Of a stretch of 36,315 nucleotides of DNA, positions 15,779-23,675 are shown one piece after another. Positions within the stretch are counted from its first letter, which is position 1; each line of letters opens with the position of its first letter. The stretch spans positions 1 to 36,315 of the forward strand of contig CAJPTV010000008.1 in NCBI GenBank assembly GCA_905373665.1, read 5' to 3'. The translations under genes were made by a program, and so were the position numbers. The DNA comes from Bacteroidia bacterium. Its GTDB lineage: Bacteria; Bacteroidota; Bacteroidia; Bacteroidales; CAJPTX01. The notes below the pieces were generated by a model. The model saw nothing but the letters and a program-made list of their open reading frames with translations. It did no database searches and had not been told where the DNA came from.

Positions 15779-17497
15779 TTAACTCAACTGCGGTTTCTTT
15801 TTGAGAGACTTAGCACTCTCCCTACGCATATCCACTGGCGACCGCCGAAGGTAAAACTGCATACTATCCGCCTGCTGCAAAAGCGAGACCCCGCGCAGTA
15901 AAACCGTGTCATTTTGAAGCGAATATGCCAACCGTCCCGCACGGTAATAATAGCGCGAGAGTATCTCCTCCGAGAGTAACTCCTTCAACTCAGCGGCATG
16001 TGTGCGATAATAGTGGAAAAACGAAGAATCTAGCGTTAGACGCAGCGCCGCTAACGGTTTCGCCAGAAGCGAATCATTAAGCTCTGCCTCTTTCCCCATC
16101 CGCTGAATGCGCTGTAGCTCCTCAAACATCGGGTTCTTTTGCGCATAACCCTTCTCTTTCACAAGAGAAAAGAACTCACTCATATCCTGCTCAGTAAGCG
16201 AAAAATCCTTAAGGTCTGGCACCCCACCGCGCGTCTGCTGATACCGATTCGCATAGTCGTAAAACGCACTATTCACGTAAAGCGAAGCAACAAGCGGATT
16301 ATACTCTGGTCTCGCGATCGGGATGTCTGGCCAGATTCCTCCGCCGTCATAAACCGTACGCCCACCGAGCGTCTGAAACGCTCGCATCAGCGAATCCGGA
16401 ATAGACTCTACCCCCCCATTCGCATTCCGACGCGCATAGTCTATCGCCTGAATACAACGCCCACTAGGGATATAATACTTAGCCGTCGTGATCTTGAACA
16501 CACCCCCATGAGGCAACGGACGGGTCGTCTGCACCAGCCCCTTACCAAACGTCTGTTCCCCCAGAACAAGAGCTCGGTCAAGATCCTGCAACGCCCCTGC
16601 CACCACCTCACTCGACGAAGCCGACTCTCGGTTAACAAGCACCACGAGCGGCAAATCCCGGTAAGGCGCATTCCCCGAACTGTAAAGCGTATTCACATTC
16701 TTCGGGTCTCTCCCCTTCACATCAGCCACCTTTGTCCCTGGGGCTACAAAAAGGCTGACCAGATCCACCGCCTCGTTCAGCAAACCTCCCGTATTCCCGC
16801 GCAGGTCTAAGACCATCCCTGCAAGCTTTTTCCCCGCGGGCGTAAGCGCCTGCATCGTTTGCTCAACCTCCTTGCTACACCCCGCCGTAAAGCTGTAAAG
16901 ATTGACATAAGCCAGATCCCCCGGCAACAATGTGGAATAAGCGACCGCCGGAATCTGAATCCGCTTACGCATCACCTCCAAAGAAAGACCCTTCTCTCCG
17001 TAGGGACGATTGACCGTAATCGTTAGCTTCGAACTCTCCTTCCCCTTCAACTTAGCACTCACATCATTCACCGACACCCCCTTCAGCGCCTGCCCATCTA
17101 TCGCCACAATCGTATCCCCCGTCTTCAGCCCCGCTAGCGCCGCTGGCGTATTCTCATAAAGCTGAGCGATTTGCGTATAAGCCCCTGCCTTCTGAATCAA
17201 AGCACCAATACCCGCATACCCCCCCGTCGTAATAAACTCAAAGCTCTCTTTAGAACTCTCAGGGATATACTCCGTGTAAGGGTCAAGCGAACGGAGCATA
17301 CCCAAGATACCGCCATTGATCAACTGTTCTGGGTCGGGCTCATCTACGTCCATGAGCATCGCATCCCGGAAAACAGCAAAGAGGGTCTCAAGATTCTTCG
17401 TAAGGTCGTGATCCGAATAAGCCGAATAGCCAAAAAAGCTCCCTCCTGCGATTCCAAGTGCAAGGAGGGAGGCTGATAACCATTGTTTCCGACGCAT
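15779..17497 (-). CDS. S41 family C-terminal processing peptidase (CtpA-like)
   Basis: The 572-residue periplasmic serine protease has an N-terminal signal/anchor (about 6-27). A PDZ domain (about 88-175) contains GGYAGIGALIQ and NTPAALAGLKTGDTIVAIDG. The S41 core has LVNRESASSSEVVAGAL (286-302) with the probable nucleophile Ser294, and TFGKG (316-320) with the general-base Lys319. DLRGNTGGLL (231-240) is the usual oxyanion strand. A roughly 200-residue C-terminal tail has coiled, tyrosine-rich helices, as in longer Bacteroidetes Ctp proteins. It is first of the S41-mnmA-cyclase unit. The likely role is trimming or turnover of envelope proteins, and no specific substrate can be inferred. Confidence 0.92.
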   Translation of the reverse strand: MRRKQWLSASLLALGIAGGSFFGYSAYSDHDLTKNLETLFAVFRDAMLMDVDEPDPEQLINGGILGMLRSLDPYTEYIPESSKESFEFITTGGYAGIGALIQKAGAYTQIAQLYENTPAALAGLKTGDTIVAIDGQALKGVSVNDVSAKLKGKESSKLTITVNRPYGEKGLSLEVMRKRIQIPAVAYSTLLPGDLAYVNLYSFTAGCSKEVEQTMQALTPAGKKLAGMVLDLRGNTGGLLNEAVDLVSLFVAPGTKVADVKGRDPKNVNTLYSSGNAPYRDLPLVVLVNRESASSSEVVAGALQDLDRALVLGEQTFGKGLVQTTRPLPHGGVFKITTAKYYIPSGRCIQAIDYARRNANGGVESIPDSLMRAFQTLGGRTVYDGGGIWPDIPIARPEYNPLVASLYVNSAFYDYANRYQQTRGGVPDLKDFSLTEQDMSEFFSLVKEKGYAQKNPMFEELQRIQRMGKEAELNDSLLAKPLAALRLTLDSSFFHYYRTHAAELKELLSEEILSRYYYRAGRLAYSLQNDTVLLRGVSLLQQADSMQFYLRRSPVDMRRESAKSLKKKPQLS

Positions 17498-17534
17498 ACC
17501 GTTTGGCTTAGGGTTACAAGAGGAGGTCTATTGC

Positions 17535-18929
17535 TTAGTTTCTACCAATCATCTTTTTCGGGTCAACCCACTGGTCAAACTCCTCAGCAGAAAGCAGTCC
17601 AGAGTCCAACGCCGCCTGACGCAAGGTTATCCCCTCCGCATGTGCCTTCTTAGCAATCTTCGCTGCGTTAGCATAACCGATATGGGTATTGAGCGCCGTA
17701 ACCAGCATAAGCGAGTTATTGAGGTGCTCCGTAATCTTTTGCGAATTGGGCAAAATCCCCGAGACGCAATGAAGGTCTAACGAGACGCAGGCATCACCCA
17801 GCAACCGTGCTGACTGCAAGAAATTGGCAATAATCACAGGCTTAAACACATTCAGCTCAAACTGCCCAAGCATCGCCCCAACTCCTATCGCCGCATCATT
17901 ACCAAAAACCTGCGCACAAACCATCGTCATTGCCTCAATCTGCGTCGGATTAACCTTCCCTGGCATGATACTCGACCCTGGTTCATTCTCCGGAATCAAA
18001 ATCTCCGAAATACCACTCCGCGGTCCCGAAGCCATCAAACGCAAATCCCCCGCTATCTTCATAAGCGATATCGCCACTTGCCGTAAAGCAGCATGCGACG
18101 CCACAAGCGCATCATGCGCCGAGAGCGCATCAAACTTGTTCGGAGCAGTCACAAAAGGATATCCCGTCAGCTCCGCAATCTTACGCGCCACAAGCTCCGC
18201 ATAGCCCTTCGGAGTATTGATCCCCGTCCCCACAGCCGTGCCCCCCAGCGCCAATTCGTAAAGACGGGGCAACGTAGACTCCAGCGTGCGAATACCCGCC
18301 ATCAGCAGCGAAGCATAGCCCGAGAACTCCTGCCCGAGCGTAAGCGGCGTAGCATCCATCAGGTGCGTACGCCCTATCTTCACAATATCAGTAAATGCCT
18401 CACTCTTCTCTGCAAACGAACTAGCCAGACGCTTAAGCCCCGGAAGCGTCACCTCCGAAAGAATCGCTACCGCCGCAATATGCATCGCCGTAGGGAACGT
18501 ATCGTTACTCGACTGCGACTTGTTAACGTCGTCATTCGGGTGGATAAGCGGCGTTCCCTCACCGAGCGTGCCACCAAGAAGCTGATGTGCTCGATTCGAG
18601 ACCACCTCGTTAACGTTCATATTGCTCTGCGTCCCCGACCCCGTCTGCCAAATTACAAGAGGGAACATATCAGCATGCTCGCCCGCCAAAATCTCATCAC
18701 ACACCTGGGCAATGAGCTGACACTTCTGCTGATCCAAGACCCCGAGCTCGCAATTAGCAAGCGCTGCCGCCTTCTTCAGAAAAGCAAAAGCTCGGATTAT
18801 CTCCCGCGGCATACTAGCAGGAGCCCCGATCTTGAAGTTCTCAAAAGAGCGTTGGGTTTGTGCACCCCAAAGCTTATCGGCGGGTACACGCACCTCGCCC
18901 ATCGTGTCACGTTCGATTCTGTAGTCCAT
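17535..18929 (-). CDS. fumC: Class II fumarate hydratase
   Basis: This enzyme interconverts fumarate and malate in the TCA cycle or its reductive branch. The 464 residues match the family length. TGSGTQSNMNVNEV (96-109) and HPNDDVNKSQSSND (130-143) form the substrate site. His189 lies in IGRTHLMDATP, and the signature GSSIMPGKVNP (318-328) contains the catalytic Ser319. The class II type is iron-independent. It is monocistronic by spacing, with a -7 box TACCTTTG 43 bases upstream and 37 bases to the S41 gene below, so read-through into that operon is possible. Confidence 0.96.
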   Translation of the reverse strand: MDYRIERDTMGEVRVPADKLWGAQTQRSFENFKIGAPASMPREIIRAFAFLKKAAALANCELGVLDQQKCQLIAQVCDEILAGEHADMFPLVIWQTGSGTQSNMNVNEVVSNRAHQLLGGTLGEGTPLIHPNDDVNKSQSSNDTFPTAMHIAAVAILSEVTLPGLKRLASSFAEKSEAFTDIVKIGRTHLMDATPLTLGQEFSGYASLLMAGIRTLESTLPRLYELALGGTAVGTGINTPKGYAELVARKIAELTGYPFVTAPNKFDALSAHDALVASHAALRQVAISLMKIAGDLRLMASGPRSGISEILIPENEPGSSIMPGKVNPTQIEAMTMVCAQVFGNDAAIGVGAMLGQFELNVFKPVIIANFLQSARLLGDACVSLDLHCVSGILPNSQKITEHLNNSLMLVTALNTHIGYANAAKIAKKAHAEGITLRQAALDSGLLSAEEFDQWVDPKKMIGRN

Positions 18930-18972
18930 CGTTACGCTCTGTTTTTAGGTGATTATTTTGAGGTTGTTGGTA

Positions 18973-18980
18973 CAAAGGTA
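18973..18980 (-). promoter_or_regulatory. Bacteroidetes -7 box for fumC
   Basis: The - strand reads TACCTTTG, an exact TAnnTTTG match, with its 3' end 43 bases before the fumC ATG. A matching TTTG at -33 is not visible, so it is a half-supported promoter. Confidence 0.5.
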
Positions 18981-19189
18981 AGAAATTTTAGGGGGGAATT
19001 TCCTCTCCTCAGGACGACTCCCCTCTCCTCAACCCCACATCCAGTTTGAAAACTCCCCTTAACACCCCTAATTTACGAATTCCTAATGCTCTTTTTCAAT
19101 ACAGAAACCTAATAATATAAACAGGAAAATAAACAAAGTAGTATAAAACAAGCCCTTTTTACTGGGTATTTCCCCCCTCATTTCACAGG

Positions 19190-19232
19190 GAGAATATAAG
19201 GAGAATATAAAGAGAATATAAGGAGAATACAG
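19190..19232. repeat. 11-bp tandem repeat, about four copies
   Basis: Three near-identical units of GAGAATATAAG/A (19190-19200, 19201-19211, 19212-19222) and a fourth partial unit GAGAATACAG follow without gaps. The rest of the 18930-19390 spacer is AT-rich and holds only the fumC promoter and the pheS terminator; no gene is seen there. Confidence 0.85.
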
Positions 19233-19331
19233 AGCACACACAAGCCTCTACCCTATTCAGCCACTTTGCACAAGGTGCGCATCGTAGGAAATTAAGGAAT
19301 ATCTAAAGCTTTCTTCTTACTGTACAAAAAA

Positions 19332-19368
19332 GCCTGCAAGGCGCTACCTCAAAAAGCACCTTGCAGGC
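19332..19368 (-). terminator. Intrinsic terminator of the cyclophilin-pheS unit
   Basis: The perfect 10-bp stem GCCTGCAAGG/CCTTGCAGGC is followed on the - strand by TTTTTTGT, about 22 bases past the pheS stop. Confidence 0.9.
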
Positions 19369-19390
19369 CATAGTCTAAAACAGTAAGATC

Positions 19391-20410
19391 TTACTCTTGA
19401 GAGAATTGTGACAAGAACTTAAGATCGTTCTCAAAGAACAACCGAATGTCCTTGATCCCATACTTCAGCATCGCCATCCGCTCTATCCCCATCCCAAACG
19501 CATAGCCCGAATAGACCTTCGAGTCGATACCACAAGACTCAAGCACATTCGGATCCACCATCCCACAACCAAGGATTTCAAGGAAGCCCGTCTGCTTACA
19601 AACATTACACCCCTTCCATCCACAAAGGAAGCAGCTAATATCCATCTCTGCAGAAGGCTCCGTAAAGGGGAAGTACGAGGGACGGAAACGGATCTTCGTC
19701 TCAGCGCCAAAGACCCGATGCACAAAGTAGAGAAGCACCTGCTGTAAATCAGCAAAAGAGACATTCTTATCGATATAAAGCCCCTCAATCTGATGAAACT
19801 GGCAGTGCGAGCGTGCCGAAATATCCTCATTGCGGAAGACCCGCCCCGGGCAGATCACCCGAATCGGCGGCTTCTGTTGCTCCATCACCCGCACCTGTAC
19901 CGAGGACGTATGCGTACGCAACAGCACATCTGGCTGACGCTCCACAAAGAACGTATCCTGCATATCCCGCGCTGGGTGCTCCGGAGGAAAGTTAAGCGCT
20001 GAGAAGACATGCCAATCATCCTCTAACTCAGGTCCTTGTTGCACCGAAAAACCTATAGAACGGAAACACTCCTCGATTTCCCGCTGCAACAGAGCCAAAG
20101 GGTGATGCCCGCCGAACGAGTGGGCATGAGGCGTACGCGTCAAATCGAGATGCGCCGCAGCCTCCGCTTTCTCCGTATTCAGCGCCTCTTGCAGCGAACT
20201 AAAACGCTCTTGTGCGAACTGCTTTAACTGGTTGATCGTTACCCCGAGCGCTTTCTTCTCCTCGGGCGGCAGTTTCTTAAACTCGTCAAAGAGAGCGGGG
20301 ATCTTCCCGTTACGCCCAAGGTAAGCGATCCGAAAGGCTTCGAGCTCCTCTGGCGTAGCGGGCTCTTGCGCTTCTATCTCCTGCCTAAGCGCCTGTATGG
20401 TTTCTAACAT
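19391..20410 (-). CDS. pheS: Phenylalanine--tRNA ligase alpha subunit
   Basis: This class II synthetase subunit charges tRNA-Phe as an alpha2-beta2 enzyme. The 339 residues comprise an N-terminal coiled arm (1-90) and a catalytic core. HPLALLQREIEECF (103-116) opens the core. Motif 2 is seen in FRNEDISARSHCQFHQIEG (192-210), and motif 3 in GYAFGMGIERMAML (302-315). A CFLCGWKGCNVCKQTG segment (260-275, Cys 260/263/268/271) is common in bacterial PheS and sits over GCGMVDPNVL. No pheT lies in the window. It starts 18 bases after the cyclophilin gene. Confidence 0.97.
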   Translation of the reverse strand: MLETIQALRQEIEAQEPATPEELEAFRIAYLGRNGKIPALFDEFKKLPPEEKKALGVTINQLKQFAQERFSSLQEALNTEKAEAAAHLDLTRTPHAHSFGGHHPLALLQREIEECFRSIGFSVQQGPELEDDWHVFSALNFPPEHPARDMQDTFFVERQPDVLLRTHTSSVQVRVMEQQKPPIRVICPGRVFRNEDISARSHCQFHQIEGLYIDKNVSFADLQQVLLYFVHRVFGAETKIRFRPSYFPFTEPSAEMDISCFLCGWKGCNVCKQTGFLEILGCGMVDPNVLESCGIDSKVYSGYAFGMGIERMAMLKYGIKDIRLFFENDLKFLSQFSQE

Positions 20411-20428
20411 AGAAATAGGGCTTTGGAG

Positions 20429-21277
20429 TTATTTTCCTAAATTCTTAGGGGTATTGAGAATCGTCATCTTCTTGATAGTAACACGATTCTTTGGGACATC
20501 GCCCGCAGCCGTCTCAACAGCAGCAATAGCATCGACCACCTCTATCCCCTCAATGACCTGCCCAAAGACCGTATACTCGTTGTCAAGGTGTGGCGTCCCC
20601 CCCACCGTCGTATAAACCTCACGCGCCTCGGGCGAGAAGTGAAACTCCTCAATATGGCGAAGCTCTGCCACCATCAGAGAGTCAAAGATTTTACGCATAT
20701 CCTCTTGTCCCATCCCCTCTTTCACCAACGTGCCTCTTTGCTCCGAGAAGCGTTGCATAGCGAGCTGTGCTGCACGGTTCTGCGTCATCCGCATCTCCAT
20801 CTGCTCCATTTGCTCGGGGGTATAAACCGCTCCCTGCACAATGTAAAACTGCGAACCCGACGAGCGCTTCTCCGGATTGGCTTGATCCCCCATACGCGCT
20901 GCCGCGAGAGCCCCCTTGCGGTGCAACTTCCCCGCCACAAACTCCGCAGGCACAGTATACCCAGGATCGCCCGTACCCGGCATTTGCGTAGAATTGGGGT
21001 CTTTCGTATTAGGGTCACCCGTCTGAATCATAAACTCCTTGATGACACGGTGAAAGGAAACCCCGTCGTAGAAATGCTCATTGACCAGCTTAACGAAATT
21101 GTCACGATGCAACGGCGTATCGTTGTCCAACGCGACCACAATGTCACCCATAGAGGTTTCCATCTTAACGACGTACTGATCTTTAGGGTATTTCTTAGAC
21201 GCAGCGCATCCACCAAAAGGAACTGCCAGTAGGGCGACGCCCAAGGCGATAAAAGAGAAATAAGCAAGACGATTCAT
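20429..21277 (-). CDS. Cyclophilin-type peptidyl-prolyl isomerase lipoprotein
   Basis: The ATG at 21277 (282 residues) is chosen over one at 21325, because it begins a lipoprotein signal ending FGGC (lipidated Cys24) and avoids overlap with the divergent gene. The cyclophilin core is recognisable from METSMGDIVVALDND, GVSFHRVIKEFMIQTGDP with the catalytic Arg, SSGSQFYIV, and LDNEYTVFGQV. Between SQFYIVQG and LDNEYTVFG lies a charged helical insertion of about 75 residues (EQMEQMEMRMTQNR onward). The shorter bacterial enzymes lack it. As I recall, related Bacteroidetes proteins have it. It is predicted to act in the periplasm, anchored to a membrane. It is cotranscribed with pheS. Confidence 0.9.
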   Translation of the reverse strand: MNRLAYFSFIALGVALLAVPFGGCAASKKYPKDQYVVKMETSMGDIVVALDNDTPLHRDNFVKLVNEHFYDGVSFHRVIKEFMIQTGDPNTKDPNSTQMPGTGDPGYTVPAEFVAGKLHRKGALAAARMGDQANPEKRSSGSQFYIVQGAVYTPEQMEQMEMRMTQNRAAQLAMQRFSEQRGTLVKEGMGQEDMRKIFDSLMVAELRHIEEFHFSPEAREVYTTVGGTPHLDNEYTVFGQVIEGIEVVDAIAAVETAAGDVPKNRVTIKKMTILNTPKNLGK

Positions 21278-21282
21278 ATTTG

Positions 21283-21290
21283 TACCTTTG
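21283..21290 (+). promoter_or_regulatory. Bacteroidetes -7 box for the patatin gene
   Basis: TACCTTTG matches TAnnTTTG exactly, 28 bases before the ATG at 21319. The 41-base gap to the divergent cyclophilin start means that the two promoters must overlap each other or the neighbouring coding ends. On the - strand, TATCTTAG (one mismatch) is a possible counterpart. Confidence 0.45.
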
Positions 21291-21318
21291 TTAGCTACTG
21301 CTAAGATAGGGTATTTTG

Positions 21319-23664
21319 ATGGCACAAAGAGAAGTGACTCGTGGGCGCATAGAGGCTTTCCTAGTGCTGCTACTTCTTAGCCTTCTTATTACTAATCGAC
21401 TAGTGGCACAAAGTGTAGGGCTCGCATTAAGTGGAGGAGGCGCTAAGGGGTTAGCACATATCGGTGTGCTAAAGGCTCTGGAAGAACACGAAATCCCGAT
21501 CGATTATGTATCAGGAACCTCCATCGGCTCAATCGTGGGGATGCTCTACTGCGTCGGCTACTCACCCGATGAGATGGTAGAGATTTTCAAATCCCCCGAG
21601 TTCAAAGAGTGGCGCAATGGCGAAATACCCGAAAAGTATAAATACTACATCCGCCAATACGCCAACGACCAACGGATGTTAACCGTCTCGGTCAGAAAAG
21701 AAGAGCGAGATTCGGTCTTTAAGCTCGTCTTCCCCTCACACCTCCTCAATACCTCGCAAATGGACCTAGCCTTCATGCGCTTTACCGCAGCCCCCAGCGG
21801 TCTCGCAGGGCAAGACTTCAACCGACTCTTTCGCCCATTTCGTTGCGTAGCCAGCGACGTCTTTAACAAGCGAGCTAAGGTCTTTCGCAACGGCGACCTC
21901 GGGCAATCCGTACGCGCTAGTATGACCTACCCCTTCCTCTTTCAGTGCCAAGAGATTAACAACGTACTTTACTTCGACGGCGGGCTCTACAATAACTACC
22001 CGTGGAATGTACTGCACGATGACTTTCACCCCGATCTCATCCTAGGGAGTAACGTCTCTGGTCTCAACACCCCACCCACCAAAAACGACCTACTCGGGCA
22101 AATCGAGATGTTAGTCATGAACCCGACCGACTACGCACTGCCTGACTCCATAGGTATCTCCATCAACACCCACTTCACCGATGTCGGCATCCTTGACTTT
22201 GGTAAGTGTGACTCTCTGGTAGCCATGGGCTACAGCCAAACCATCGCCCTGATGCCCGAGATTAAAGCACGGATATCGCGCCGACAGCCCTACGACTCCC
22301 TCTCACAAGCACGGCAGCGCTACCGCGCATCACTCCCCCCACTCATCTTTTCAAGAAATACCGTCGTACGTGGGGTAAATCAAAAACAAGAACGCTACGT
22401 CGTCAAGGCTATCGATAAGCAACGCAATGCCTTTTCCTTCCAATCCTTTGAAGAGGAATACTACAAGCATCTGGCTGATTGCAATATAGACCGCATCTTC
22501 CCCAAGGCGGACTATAACCCCTATACCCGCCTCTTCCAGCTCGATCTAAGCATAGACCGCGCCCACCCCCTAGACCTCTCTTTCGGAGGAAACATATCGA
22601 GTCGCAACTTAAGTAATATATTCCTAGGGTTTGACTACAAGATATTTTCCAACTTCTCTGCACGTGCCTTCGCATACGGCACTATTGGGCATCTCTACTC
22701 CAATGCCCACCTAGGCTGGCGACAAGACTTCCCCACCGAACTCCCCTTCTACTACACCCTCGGCTACAACTTCTCTCGCTACGACTATCACACCACCTCA
22801 CCTATCGCCATCTTCGAAGACTCTCGCCCCCCCTACATCAAGATCAAAGACAACTACCTCTACGGACTCTTTGGCTTCCCAAGCTCCTTCAACTCACAGT
22901 GCAACATCATGTTACACGGAGGCGTACGAATTGATAGCTATTACCAAGGCATCCACTTCTTGCGCAACGACATCCCCGACGAGACCCTAACCCGATACCT
23001 CTACGCTGGCACCGAGCTACACCGTATGACCCTTAACTACAAACAGTTTCCCACCAAGGGGCTCAAGTGGTTTTTACGGGCTGGCTTCTATTTCCTCAAC
23101 GAAAAGCATACCCCAGGGACGACCTCCGTAGTCAAACAAGAACAGAGTGCGCGACACCTCTGGTACAAAGGACACGCCTATTACGAAAACTACCTCCCCA
23201 TCGTCGGAGATTACGTCAGGATGGGGCTCATAGGCGAAGCCATGCTCCTACTCAAAGGCGCATATCGCAACTACACCTCCGACCTACTGATGACCCCGAG
23301 CTTCTCCCCCTCCGTCATCACCCGTTCTATTTTCATTCCCCGCCTTCACTCACCTCTTTACGCAGCAGGCGGCATCATGCCCACCTTCCAAGTCTACCCG
23401 AACCTCTACCTGCAAGGACGCGCATTTGGCTATTTACCGCTCTATACCCTCCGTGCCAACAGCGAACTCAAGAGTGTCTATACCACCAATTTCACAGAAT
23501 TCTACTTCTTTGGCGAACTACACCTATTCTACCAAACCCTCATCGGTCCCGTAAGCTTCTCCGTAGCCTACCTACCCAACTGGCAACCCAACATCGTAGA
23601 TAACTTCCTCATAAGCGTAAACCTAGGGTATAGTATCTTCAATAACACCGGACTTCGGTTTTAG
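21319..23664 (+). CDS. Patatin-like phospholipase with C-terminal outer-membrane beta-barrel
   Basis: The start is set at the ATG at 21319, one codon after an in-frame TTG (781 residues). A signal peptide (about 1-31, ending LVAQS) leads into a patatin domain. The oxyanion loop is GGGAKG (39-44), the nucleophile elbow GTSIGS has Ser68, and the catalytic Asp220 lies in DGGLYNNYP. This pair acts as a Ser-Asp lipid acyl hydrolase. After a linker with a POTRA-like stretch (about 345-425), the last 350 residues alternate aromatic strands and end in GLRF, a terminal aromatic residue suited to barrel insertion by Bam. The architecture resembles PlpD-type secreted patatins, where the barrel carries the lipase to the surface. 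It leads the + strand unit and is followed 11 bases later by the flippase. Confidence 0.88.
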   Translation: MAQREVTRGRIEAFLVLLLLSLLITNRLVAQSVGLALSGGGAKGLAHIGVLKALEEHEIPIDYVSGTSIGSIVGMLYCVGYSPDEMVEIFKSPEFKEWRNGEIPEKYKYYIRQYANDQRMLTVSVRKEERDSVFKLVFPSHLLNTSQMDLAFMRFTAAPSGLAGQDFNRLFRPFRCVASDVFNKRAKVFRNGDLGQSVRASMTYPFLFQCQEINNVLYFDGGLYNNYPWNVLHDDFHPDLILGSNVSGLNTPPTKNDLLGQIEMLVMNPTDYALPDSIGISINTHFTDVGILDFGKCDSLVAMGYSQTIALMPEIKARISRRQPYDSLSQARQRYRASLPPLIFSRNTVVRGVNQKQERYVVKAIDKQRNAFSFQSFEEEYYKHLADCNIDRIFPKADYNPYTRLFQLDLSIDRAHPLDLSFGGNISSRNLSNIFLGFDYKIFSNFSARAFAYGTIGHLYSNAHLGWRQDFPTELPFYYTLGYNFSRYDYHTTSPIAIFEDSRPPYIKIKDNYLYGLFGFPSSFNSQCNIMLHGGVRIDSYYQGIHFLRNDIPDETLTRYLYAGTELHRMTLNYKQFPTKGLKWFLRAGFYFLNEKHTPGTTSVVKQEQSARHLWYKGHAYYENYLPIVGDYVRMGLIGEAMLLLKGAYRNYTSDLLMTPSFSPSVITRSIFIPRLHSPLYAAGGIMPTFQVYPNLYLQGRAFGYLPLYTLRANSELKSVYTTNFTEFYFFGELHLFYQTLIGPVSFSVAYLPNWQPNIVDNFLISVNLGYSIFNNTGLRF

Positions 23665-23675
23665 ATAGTAGAAAA

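Noticed and set aside
18093..19049. 318-codon frame antisense to fumC
   Set aside because: It is an Arg-rich shadow of a conserved enzyme gene.
21316..21321. TTG start for the patatin gene
   Set aside because: The ATG at 21319 is the next codon and is the simpler start.
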